A stretch of 64,000 nucleotides of DNA, from contig JAGUCH010000002.1 in assembly GCA_019096065.1 (NCBI GenBank), positions 1,686,501 through 1,750,500 on the forward strand, written 5' to 3'. A program made the translations under genes and the position numbers. Positions 10,801-21,553 of this stretch are shown piece by piece (within the stretch, counting starts at the first letter, position 1; each line of letters starts with the position of its first letter). Source of the stretch: Paracyclopina nana. Taxonomy: Eukaryota; Arthropoda; Copepoda; Cyclopoida; Cyclopettidae. Below the pieces are notes generated by a model. That model searched no databases. It was not told where the DNA came from and saw only the letters and a program-made list of their open reading frames with translations.

Positions 10801-13800
10801 TCAGCTTCAGCCAAGGTTGGCAGGGCTTTTTGGCGGCCTCTGGAGGCCAACTTGACTTGGTTGCACATTCGTACGCGCCCTCAATTGCGGAATCGAGGTA
10901 AAAAGACTTCCTTGTTGCAAATTACCCTTTTTTTAAAATTGTTAGCTAAAAAATCAGCCAAGTGAGTGCACGTGAATAAGCTACATGATGAAAGGGCCAA
11001 AAAAATCGATATGATATTGCACTTTTAGCAAAGTCACGTGCAGCAAGAGTTTCAAGTGTACTATGCGCATTTAGTGCATTGTGTGGTAAAAGTAATTATT
11101 CAATACAGTGTGCAGGAGTTGATTTTTACAAGCTGACATAAAATTGCCAAATATGCACTGAGGACTTTTGTTGTACTTAATTTTTAGAAGGAGGCCAGGG
11201 CATCAAATCTTGCTTTTTTTCATGCGAAATGGGTGTATATAATTGTGTCAGTGCAGATTTGAAAGCCTGTGAAAAATTTCCACGTGGGCTTTCTCAACCT
11301 CCACCGAAGTTCTACAGTAGAGACGACAACTGCGCAGTTTCGATAGCTGTTAGTACACACACTGTTACATTTCCTCCCCAAAATCCATTTTCCTGGAGAG
11401 TGAATCCTGCTATTTTCAGCAGCCTCTAAATGGATTATAATGCAAGAGATATGAAAGCACTTTTTCCCACGCATATTTGTCTCCCCTTTGTGCATCATCT
11501 TCTCTTCAGCCAAAGTTTAGCACAGTAGAACCAGCTCTCTATTTGCGTCACGGCAAAGCTGAAGCAAAATGTGCTTGATTTTCTGTAAAGAGAGCCCAAA
11601 ATGGGCGCGGCGGTGAGTCGTTTATTTTACTTTAGATAAAGCAGGAAAAAATTCCACTTGGTGACTGAAAAATGTACCTTGTACAGAAAAGGCTTTGCCA
11701 AATTTTGATTTAGGTCAGCGAAGGAAGAGAAAGGCTGTTTGTTTTTCAATTCCTGGCCAAGAATTTTGTTTTTAAGTACACTTGCTCCTGAATAGCAGGT
11801 GCTTTCAGCATGCCAAGTGCAACAGCAGAAGAAAGTAGGCCTAGCTCATGACCTTGGGCATTTCTAGATGTGACTGGTTTTCCCAGAAAAGAAGGCCTTT
11901 CCTCCAATGCAGTGAAAGGCCTGAATGAATGAAAGACCTTGTGATGCTGACAAATATTAAAGGCTCAAAATATGTAATAAAGGCAAAAATGTGAATTTTG
12001 CTCTTTTCAGTGTGTTGGAAGACTCTCGTAGCAGCCATAGGAAAAAAGGCCACCACGCCGCAAATAATGTCGCGAAATCATCCGGCGAAAAGGGGCCTTT
12101 ATCTGCGGTCGTCAAGGCCATCGCCGAGGTCATTTCTTCGGATTCCACTCCGGCCTCGAGCGATGCGGAGCAGCCTCTGTCACCTGCGTCGGGTCCGCTT
12201 AAAATTGCTATGAGGTTCTGCCAAAGGAAGCGAAAAGAGCGGAGAGACTCCATTGGAGAAGTTCAAGACAAAAAATTCAGCAAATCGAGCAGGTGAATTA
12301 AAATTCTCCCTTGGGACGTAATTGCAAATATTTCCAGTTTAGAAAGCAACCTTGCATTTTTAGTTTTTTTTCGCGTGATCTCCGCGTGGTCAAGTTTAAT
12401 GGTGATTTAATTTCAGTGATGTGTTCAATGGGAGCTCGTCCAAGAATGGCGATGATGACCAAGGCCAAAAAGACTGTGCCAAAAACTACGAGAGGAGAGC
12501 CCACAGTACGAACGATTTCGTGGATTTTGTGCAAAGCTCCTGCCAAGAAATTCACAAGCTCTCCACTTCTTCCTCGGAGTCCAACATTTCAGAAAAGGTA
12601 CATACAAAATTAATTACGCAATAGCTTCTCAAATTCACCTCAATCCGCAGTTTTACCTATATATTTATGCCACCTTGGTAGAAAAAACAAGTTTTTTTTT
12701 CAAGTTAAAAATACAACTGGGTACGCGCATTATTTTCAAGTGGACTAGATTAGCAAATAATAATGCAGCAGGAAAAACGTGTAGTTGCATAATCATGAGA
12801 AGAAGCCTTATATATACGCGTAGCATATTATTTGAGATTTGTGTGTGTAGAAGTTAATTTTACATTTGCTTCTCCAGAAGTGCATCTTTTATGTGTCTGA
12901 TGATGAGGCGCCAGATGCAATTCACGAGAGGCCGATCATGCGACCTCGGCGGTCACGCAAGGTCAGGAACGACAGCCTTAAGGAGAACAAGGTCGAATTG
13001 CACCGCCCTGAAATCACCGAGCCTGACTCAGAGTCCAAATCACCTGTCTTGCCATGGAAAAAAGATACCACAGATGATGTTCCACCCAAAGCCCAATTAT
13101 TCATGGTAATTAAGAACTCATTAATGGCCTTTTTCCTCTACCGCTTTTTATCAGACAAAAATACCAGATGTGCTTACTATAGATATATCTGTTCTTTATG
13201 GCATTTTTAAATAAATAGTATGGTGATACTATTTATGGTTATTTTTGATATTAATTGGCATTTTTAAATAGTGAATAGTCTATAAATAGTATGCTGATAC
13301 CATTTATGGTTATTTTTGATATTATTTGGCATTTTTGAAAAGTAAATAGATATTGTGTAATATCATAAAGGTTTTGACAAAAAACCAGATTTGGTTTCTG
13401 GATATATCCACACTTTTTGGCATTTTTGGGAAGTGTGTAGTCCATTTAAAGTATCCCATATGCTAAACAATGAAATTAATTGCATTTCTTCCTCTAGTCC
13501 ACGCCTCCACATGTGTCCACATCCACCGTGCTGAAATTGGTGACATCCCTCAAGTCTTCCATGTTTGACAACTCCTCTCCGGAAGACGTGACCACTCCGG
13601 AGGAGGACTCGAGCAGCTCCTCCACAAGCGATGACATCGATGATGACAGCAGCAACAGCTCCACGAGCAGCTTCTCCGTGAGGACCTTCCAAGCTGCAGC
13701 AGGAGTGTACGACTCCAACAAAAGGGACGTCCAGCCCATCTCTTGGGAGCCCCATGGTCGTTGGCTGAACAAGGACACTGAGGAGGAGTCCACCAGACAC

Positions 13801-15025
13801 TTTGGCATCCTCAACTCCAGGCAGCACTTGGACAAGGCTCACCACTGGAGCCGGAGCGGAGTCAACGTGGAGGTGGACCTGATGGAGCAGAGGTCCAAGC
13901 TCAAGAAGCTCACCAAGCAGCTGAACGTGGCCAAGCGGAAGGTGGAGGACTTTGAGGCCCAATTCGAGGACTCCTTTGGCTACAGGCCTTCGCAGGCTGA
14001 GAAGCAGAGCAACAAGATGGTGCGAAAGCTCCTCATCCAGCAGAGCAGGCTCAAGAGGCAAATCCGGCTTTGCCGCGAGTCCGGAGACTCCGGCATTGTC
14101 GCGGATCTGGAGGACGACCTCGAGTACAGCTGGGACCAGGCAGACACTAACAGGCCCTTGTCTCCGAGTGACTTTGCCAACGTGCTCAACGTCTACTCCG
14201 ACAGCTCCAACGACGCCTCCAAAATGGCCTTCGAGTCCATCCAGAAGAACGTGGAGAGGATCAAGAGTGTCGTGACCAACATTGAGGACTACTTGAACTG
14301 CGATCGCGAGGAGCGCGGCAGACCGTTCAACCTGGAGGACATGAGCCATGAGCAAGTGGTGCAGGAGAAGAACTGCATCCAGAGCGCGCTCAGCCAGTTC
14401 CAAAGTGCGCTCAACCAGTCCGCCACTGCCACCGAGGAGGAGAAAGCTGCCCTCAAGGACCTCATGCACCGCTACCGCAGTGTCAAGAGGCTCATCCGCA
14501 GGTCCAGCAATCTCATCAACAAGGACTCGTGCGAATTGGAGACGATTCCGGAAGGATCCGAAATCCACTTGACGCTCGCCTCACCGCAGCACCGGATCAA
14601 TATCGAAATGAGCAATGGCCAGGGCAACCTCAGCCCCTCCAGGACAATGACGGAGATCAGCTCGGACCTGGTGACTCCGAGTCGACCTCACCGAGCCTCC
14701 ACTGAGGAGCAGAACTTGCACGCCATGTCAAGGTATTGAGCTAAAATAGGCAAAAATAGGCAGGAGCAATATTGATGTGGCTTTCTTTAATTGTTGCAGG
14801 ATTGAATTGCTGAATGTCCAGAGGATGGCGAAAGAGGAGAAGAAGCTCCTCAAAAGGTGGATCAAGGAGAGAGAAGTCAAGTTTCTTGATAACTTTGGCC
14901 GACCAATGCCCAAAGAGGAAATCAAAGTTCACGAAAATTACGGACGCTACAAGATGACGAAAGCGAAACTCAAACTCGTGGATGCTCTTCTTTCTAAATA
15001 TGTTTGCAATATTTCCAAATATTAG
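7878..15025 (+). CDS. FAM13 family protein with truncated RhoGAP region (about 1005 aa)
   Basis: Nine exons join in frame: 7878-8004, 8127-8255, 8315-8666, 8929-9186, 12011-12292, 12417-12597, 12878-13105, 13498-14732 and 14800-15025. Residues ~43-205 resemble the second half of the FAM13 RhoGAP domain (KLLKLL..., then GQDLAKCLNKIIARL and TDYRAIF). The first half, which carries the arginine finger (GLFR-type motif), is not encoded in the exons I can see. Residues ~645-900 hold the FAM13 coiled-coil and conserved block (SFGYRPSQAEKQSNKMVRK; FNLEDMSHEQVVQEKN; LMHRYRSVKRLIRR). The last exon carries the C-terminal basic block ending in RYKMTKAKLKLVDALLSK. Human FAM13A is linked to Rho and Wnt signalling; the role here is inferred. 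The first exon is uncertain: ATG 7878 is the first in its frame, and upstream exons may exist. Confidence 0.78.
9225..9430. mobile_element. MITE with GGCC(C)GTTCACC termini
   Basis: Imperfect inverted termini GGCCCGGTTCACCAACAAA and TTTTGTAGGTGAACCG bound about 206 bp. The next bases inward also pair (ATTATGGC and GCCATAAT). A related larger element lies at 21818-22190. Confidence 0.5.
9705..9761. promoter_or_regulatory. Cluster of three CRE palindromes
   Basis: The exact octamer TGACGTCA occurs three times, at 9705-9712, 9731-9738 and 9754-9761, with further TGACGC and TGACG half-sites between. TGACGTCA is the full CREB/ATF binding site. Three copies in 57 bp is far above chance for this AT-rich DNA, so an enhancer or alternative promoter inside the FAM13 intron is likely. 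Confidence 0.55.
13195..13345. repeat. Imperfect tandem repeat in FAM13 intron 7
   Basis: Two diverged copies of a roughly 65-70-bp unit, each starting GGCATTTTTAAATA and ending TTATTTTTGATATTA, followed by a partial third start at about 13328. No function is suggested. Confidence 0.5.
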
Positions 15026-15349
15026 GCTTAGCATGAAAACCCTCCTTGAAAAAGACAGCAAAAAACCTTACTTCTACTATTACATTACTTACCTTCTTGG
15101 GTTTGATTTATGTTGATATGTGAGGCCCCTCCTTTGTATATACAACTTACATACTATTTATAATACTCTCTCTCTATATATTTTTGGGGTCCCGAAATTA
15201 CTTTGAAAAAATCTAAAAAGGATCTTCAGTTGATGATTTGTGATCGAGTGATTGTGAAACTGAGTTGTCAAATACATATATACATACTTGAAAAACAATT
15301 GCTTTTCTGTTTTTATATCTTATATTTGCGCCTGAATGAATGATTATTT
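15026..15349. other. Convergent 3' spacer of FAM13 and STELLO-like genes
   Basis: A 324-bp AT-rich stretch between two genes that point at each other. It includes a CT/TA simple run at 15164-15182. No gene seen. Confidence 0.6.
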
Positions 15350-18300
15350 TTAGAAATTCCTGCACACAACAGCCCTCAGATCTTCGTTGGTCAACACTGA
15401 CTTCACATCCACTGGGTACAAGTAATGAGCAGCTTCAATTTGCTCCAAAGTCTGGATTTTCTGATCGAACTCTTCACTGAGCAAATCCTATAGAAAAGAC
15501 AAAGGAATTTTAGTGTTGCTACTGTACTTTTTTTACAATATGGACGTCACTTCATCATCAAACATTTACTTGACCGTGAACATTATTGAACACTACGCAT
15601 AATATAATTTACCGTGCGCGCTCTAATTTAAAAGATTCAGTGATCTAAAAACCCGAACTTTTCATTCCCATATTTGCTTTTATTCAGCTTTTCAAATTCA
15701 AGCATACTGATATCAAATTCATTCTGAGACTAATCTAAAAATCTAAAAATCCATTTTTTCATTTAGCTCTTTTTTAATATTGCTATTTAGGTAGTAATGC
15801 GTTCTCAATTTTAGGCGTGTACGGTACTTGCACATGAATAAGAGCTGACGTGACAAAGATTACGGATCAAGTTGTGAAAAACAACTGATTAGAAATTGTG
15901 CCTGAACATTAACAAATACTCACTTGAGGATTGACGATGACAGGATCATTTGTGGTCGTAGACAGCTCGTGCCTAGACAATTCTGTCCAATTTTCAATGA
16001 AATCTAGGCCTCGGAGTAGGAGTGGGAATGCCAACTCATCCGCCACATGATACCTAGCATAAGATCATGCATATAAAATGCAATGTCATATATACTAAAA
16101 AATTTACTTTGTGAAAAGGTTGGCCATGAGGTACAACCTATCCTTGAAGGCCTCCGGAACGTAGTAGATGGGGAGGTCATCATAGACCAGTCGGAAGCTG
16201 TCTCCTTCATTGGCATCCAGGACACTGAAGTAGCTGGCCACCAAGAAGCAGATCTCTGCATTGGCTGCACTGTGGCAATTGAGGTGCTCGAGCTGCTTCT
16301 TCATTTGGCTCATCTCCTCCTCATTCACTCCTTCATTGGACGGCCTCAATCGCATCTTCTTGAACCTCACCCACAATTTGAGCTGATCGTGGATCCTCTT
16401 GTACACACTCTGGATGCTGAACATCATCTCACTGAAGTGCTCCTCCTCAGCCATGCCATCTTCCACTCTGGTGCCATTGGAGTCCTCAGTGATGAAATTG
16501 GCAGGATGGAACAAAAGCTCAGACACTTCATGCGATTTGTTCATGCTGGCCTCGTCAATTGCAGTGTCGATGGTTTCTTCGGAAAATGAAGTGATGTCAT
16601 GCATAACATCACCTTCGGGCATGGAAGTCAAAAGATCCGGCTCATCATGGACAATCTCACCAAACAGGTTAATGTGGAACTCTTGTCTGCTATTGGTGGC
16701 ATTGGAGTCATCATCGACAATCGACGACTCATGATGCTCCATATGCTCTTCGAGTTGTTCGGTGTCCTCGTCTTCGTGCATCACCTTCATTTCTTCCATG
16801 GAGTAGTCCTCATCTACTTGCTCATCTATGATCTCTTCAAAGGCAAGAGGATCCTCAAAGGTGGCGGCAGGAGATTGTCTTCTTCGCCTCGAATGACCGT
16901 GACCATGACTTACTGGTGGTGGAGGTGGGGGAACCAAGTCAGCCGGATCGCTGAAAGCAGGATTGTCAGAGAGCAAGACATTCTCAAGGAATTGGAAGGC
17001 ATGCAGGATGCCAAGCATGCTCCTCATGATGTCCTGAGGTTGCTTTTCAAAAGCGTTGATGTTCTCAGTCGAGACGTTCTTGGCATGTTCGTTGCCATGC
17101 CAAATCTTCCTTGGATCCAGGGACTTTTTGTTGAAATTCCACGAGTTGACCAGAGTGTCCTCATTGACCAGAAGGAATCCATCCACGTTGTAGCCCATTT
17201 CTATGGCGCCAAGGAGGCATTCGTATCCTGCGCTCGTTTTGTGATGCACAGGCAAAAACGAGAAGTACGTTCCGGATTCACCGTTATAATGGATCATGTA
17301 TTCATCAACCACCGGATCGGGTTCTCCGCAATAGAGGATATTCTTAAAGTGGTGCCTGTACATGATTTCCAGCAGAGGAATGTTGTGATAGTCCTTCTTG
17401 TAAAAGGTCACAATGAGCAAAATGCCATCATGAGGGTCGAACTTGTTGTAGTTGACCAGGGCATTTTCCAGGTCCACAGTGGGGCAAAGCCTTGTCAGCA
17501 TTTTGGAGGCAAAAGACTCGGACTTTTTGATTTGACTTTCGAACTCTTCGACGAGTACTCTGCCACCTCTGGAGCGATGCTTGACTTCATTCACCCTCAC
17601 CGAGGGGTGGAAGTAGACTCCACTGAGGGCATCTTCTCCAATGCAGGGCTCGTGTCCAGGCAAGGCCACAGGGTAATCACTGAACCCAATGTTGATCAGA
17701 TCACTCACCCACAAATCTACAAATTAAGTTTAGCAAAGCATGGATCAAGAGTTTCCCGCAACCAATTTTGCAAATTGGAGAAAATGCCAGAAGTGGATTT
17801 TTTAGTTACTCCATCATTTTGGCATTTTTGATGGGAGAGTGACGAAAAACCGCAATTCTTCAAAATTGAATCATTAGAATGCGCAGATATATAGTTGTTT
17901 AAAAAACAAATTGCTCGTTTTACCACCTATCATTAGAAAAACTATTTTCGTGAGTCAAAAACGCCAAAATATCCCTATTGGCAATTTTGCCCTAATTAAA
18001 CAGGTGGCATAAAAAAGAATAAATTTCGCCAAATGCTCATCAAAAATGCCAGAATGTTACCAAAAGAAACCTTTGCACTTCTGGTATTTTCTCCTCCCTC
18101 CCTTTAGCGCCATCTAGGGTGGTAGTGAAGAAAATTGAGTAAATTGCTAAATTTACCAATAACATGCAAGTCATCCACTTCAAGGAGGCCACTGCGCAAT
18201 AATCCACCACCCAGGGATTTAATACAGCTGTAAACTGTCAATTCAGTGCATTCCCAGGTTCGAAGATACTCTTGAAACCTCAAGACCACTTCACTCTTCT

Positions 18301-21300
18301 CAGTGATGTCACTTGCAGCCACCCTAAAAATAGAGAGTTGTTTCCGTAAGGGTAAATTAAGCCTAATGAATTTTAATTACGTGGACACTTCAGAGGCTGA
18401 GAATTTCGCGCTGCCTGAATTTGTTTTGAGGACAGCATTTAAAAACATGGACCGAATGTAATATTGCTCTTTCTCGGTGAAACGAGTCTCTGGTAGCAGG
18501 AAAAGAGCATAGAAAGCCTCTTTGCCAAAGGCTGCATTTCTCGAGTCGAAATTGGCAGCTCTTCCACCAGGAATTGTAAATGCTGGAGCTGACAAATCCA
18601 GGGAATTTCCATCAGTGTCCAAAAACTGCGAAGAAACAACAAATTCATAGGATTTTTTGTTCTCTCATAAAAGTAACCTTTTTTCATACCTTTTCAAAGG
18701 ACGGTGGTTTGACCTCGCAAATTTTGTATTGGTTGATATTGTTATCTAGGTCAATATTCTGGAAAAGCTGGCCGAAATGTCCATACGGATCGAATTTGTC
18801 ATGGCTGTCTTCCTTGAAAGACTTGACCATGCCCACAGAAATGCCCAGTGTGGTTTTTCTGAGCTGCCTTTCCAGCTCAGATTGATATTGCTTGGTGCTC
18901 ACGCCAGCTCTGTAGTAGACCTCTGCAAAAAATTAATTTTTCTTAGCTTTTTCCAACCATAAACTGCACAAAATACCATACAGAGTGTCCCGCCTTGTAC
19001 GGAGCAATAAAAAGCCACAGATGAATCGAGCCTACCTTTCTCAGGCATAAAATCAGCTCGACTTGGAGCCCGATCTGATTTTAGTTAGATTATTGCGATA
19101 TTGGTGGGACAATCTGCGTGTTTCCCTTGCATAAGTGCAATAATAGATCCGCGTTATGTAACGTTGGATTTTACCTGGATTGGCTTGGAAGATGAAATGA
19201 GCTCCGCGTTCGATGGCAGCCAAAAAACCGGCAGTTTTTAGGGCCATCCGAATTTCTCCTTTGCGATCGTAATGTCCACTCAGTGTGTAATTGAGCTTTT
19301 CCAAGTCTTTGGGATGCAAATGGCGGCATCTCGATGATCTGGAAAATTACAAGATTCTACATTTTTTCTTATGCTACATATATCTGGAATTCATCGTTGA
19401 AAAGAAGGCTTTGTTGCGCCGATAATTTAGACCCAATCAGGTTTGAAAAATAACGATGTGGACACAACGACAATTTAGAGGGGGAGAAAAAACCAGTCCA
19501 GAAAGAAAATCTGGTTTGAAATGAGGCGTTCTTCACAAGATGTTCACCTACCCGAAATAAAAGCTACCTAATCAATCTTCCAAAGCAAGATTCAGAATTC
19601 GTTCTTTGCATTCACATACTTGAATTATTTACGCATCATTCTAAAACGCACCAAAAACCCATTTTCTTCCTAACTTTGACGATATCAAAATAAAGCCAAT
19701 GTCCTAATAAAAACTATGTTATATTTGATTTGTGAAAAATTAATTAATGCGCACCAAGACAAACCTGATTTGAAGCCTTAGCTGTCAAAATACACCCAAT
19801 TTTAACAACTAACAGGCTGATTTCGCAATCTTTTTGGCGACAATTCATCTTTGCTCGAATATTGCATCATTACAACTGCAACAACAAAAACAACAACAAC
19901 TTGCAGCTGAGGGGAAAAGGAAACAATTTTTATGATGTTGCACCTCATCAAGAAATTCAAGGGAGGGAGGTCAAGGTCGCATTAAAAAAATTGAATCAGG
20001 CCACCATTTTGCAAATTAATATTGCATGACAGCGCCACAACTTAATTATGCATACGCGAAGACTAAAAAAGGAGGCTTTCGAGTCTGATTGCCCACTGTG
20101 CTCATTTGAAGGTCAGATCAAATTGCACGCGTTTTGCGGTTAAAAATCCCACCTATGCGATTTCAATGGGTTGCCTTTTTTCACTTCCTTAAAAATCGCT
20201 CCCTTCGCTCGCATAAATGCGCGGAATTTCGATTTTCATGCGAATTTCCATTGAATGGGAAAAATAGATAATGTTGCTCCATTGTGGGGACACACCCATT
20301 CCAGTTCCTTCACGGGAACTCGAATGTATAGGCGCACTTCATGCAGCGATACTTGTTCACATGCTCATAATTGAGGAAACTTTGATGCAACGCAACGCGC
20401 GCGTGCAGCTTCACTAAAGTCTTATGCCCCGTTCATCTACCACGAAAAAAATAGGTCGTAGATTCAGCAGTCTTTACAAAAAAGAAATTAAACTGCAAAA
20501 ATGGTGTGAACTCCGAAGTTGGCGCGCGAAAGCAGTCGTTACAGCATAAGAATCGCGAGAGTCAAACAAGTTAAGCCGGGCTAGCTAGGGTTGGTTAAAT
20601 CTTTGTTGATTTCCCGTCATTAAGGGTTTAACTGAGAGAATTGCAAGGGTTCGGCCTATCCTGATGCAAGGATGAGCCTTGAGCGAGAAAAGCCTGCAAG
20701 TCAGGGCAGACTAAAACGTTTTAAAAATAGTAAATTGGGATGTTTCTTTAATTAGCTTAGTCGACCCTAGAAGCGACTTATGCTCAGCTAATAATAGCCA
20801 ACTCTACGCGTACGTAGGGCATAAATCATGATAGAAAAACTTAATCAAAGCTGCCTCGAGGATCAAAGTTGTCAAAAGATGGATAATGTTTGCTATAATA
20901 ATGTTTTGCTATCTTGAAAAGAAGCTAATGATCTGGTTTAAAGTAGCTGGAGTGGCCTCTTGAAACGTTGGTGATGATGATGGGGACTCATCGGTGATAA
21001 GCATCGAAAAAACAAGGCGAGTGAAGTAACCAGTTTGCCAGTTTGATGGTGGTGTCTTTTTGGCACGTACCTGCAACAGGGTGACCTGGCGCCGACGATG
21101 AGCGGCGTCCATCCCACGGTTTGCGCGGCCTTTATGGCCGAGCAGACGTGCGCGGCCGCGTCCTTGCCCTCGCGCGTGCGACGGCCTCGGTTGTCCGAGG
21201 CCAATTCCACGAAGAGCCAGAGGTCGCCCACGTACACGGGGTCGCCCACGGCGTAGAACTGCTCCAAACTGCGGCGGAAAAGGCATTTTTCAATTTTGAT

Positions 21301-21553
21301 TAAAAAAACAGGGTGTCTCGTTTTCTCACTTGTCACCGTGCTCGTCCTCGCCGTTGGATTTGAGGCCGTAGACGATGGTGAGAATGAGGAGGGAGACGAT
21401 GAAGAGGACCACGAATCGGAGGAAGATCCACTTTTTGCCGCCATTGCACTTGGCCAGCGCGTCCTCTTTGAGGCAGCACAGGGTGGTTTTCCGCTTGCGC
21501 TCCTCTTTCGGCGGCCTCGCCTCCTCCTTCAGCTCCATGTTGAATTTGTCCAT
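15350..21553 (-). CDS. STELLO/DUF288-type Golgi glycosyltransferase-like protein (about 1035 aa)
   Basis: Nine exons on the minus strand join in frame: 21553-21330, 21268-21071, 19338-19175, 18922-18690, 18625-18381, 18323-18157, 17716-16108, 16053-15924 and 15487-15350. It is a type II membrane protein: ~40 basic cytosolic residues, one TM (WIFLRFVVLFIVSLLILTIV, ~42-61), then a lumenal domain. The lumenal part has motifs of the STELLO (DUF288) family: a GWTPLIVGARSP strand, AIERGAHFIFQANP (where a GT-A DxD-type site is expected), and the C-terminal half with ILLIVTFYK, ILYCGEPDP and a DGFLLVNEDTLVN block. An acidic, His/Arg-rich low-complexity insert (~100 residues, including PPPPPP and RRRR) splits the C-terminal half. 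Plant STELLO proteins act in Golgi delivery of cellulose synthase; animal members are uncharacterised. Confidence 0.75.
18106..18122. promoter_or_regulatory. CTCF-like site in STELLO-like intron
   Basis: AGCGCCATCTAGGGTGG, whose complement CCACCCTAGATGGCGCT closely fits the CTCF core consensus (CCASYAGRKGGCRS, with one extra base). Similar cores occur at 38123-38133 and 38435-38447. Confidence 0.35.
18981..19116. mobile_element. Short MITE with CAGANTGTCCC termini, copy 2
   Basis: Begins CAGAGTGTCCCGCC directly after a TA dinucleotide and ends GGTGGGACAATCTG, 136 bp. Interior blocks (CGAGCCTAC, CAGGCATAA, AGCTCGACTTGG) match the copy at 3921-4033. It lies in an intron of the STELLO-like gene. 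Confidence 0.6.
19339..21070 (-). other. Intron 2 of the STELLO-like gene
   Basis: 1.7-kb AT-rich intron without recognised exons. It has a CAA-rich run near 19880-19900 and a solo GCCCCGTTCATCTACCA sequence at about 20426, related to the TTAA-flanked MITE family. Confidence 0.5.

Larger units (their letters stand above)
9187..12010 (+). other. Long FAM13 intron 4
   Basis: A 2.8-kb intron, much longer than its neighbours. It contains an inverted-repeat MITE (9225-9430), three CRE palindromes (9705-9761), an (ATT)n microsatellite (9858-9880) and a half copy of the CAGANTGTCCCAC termini near 10375. No coding exon was recognised in it. An alternative promoter for a RhoGAP-less isoform is possible. 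Confidence 0.5.

Noticed and set aside
13363..14568. 401-codon open frame on the minus strand
   Set aside because: It is the shadow of the main FAM13 exon on the opposite strand; its Leu/Val-rich composition is what antisense of an Lys/Glu/Asn/Gln-rich exon gives.
16599..17831. 410-codon open frame on the plus strand
   Set aside because: It lies opposite the large STELLO-like exon, which has splice sites, in-frame joins and family motifs. The antisense frame has no recognisable domain.
20909..21444. Minus-strand open frames of 125 and 168 codons
   Set aside because: They read through STELLO-like exons 1-2 in the wrong frame and across an intron; only parts belong to the true model.
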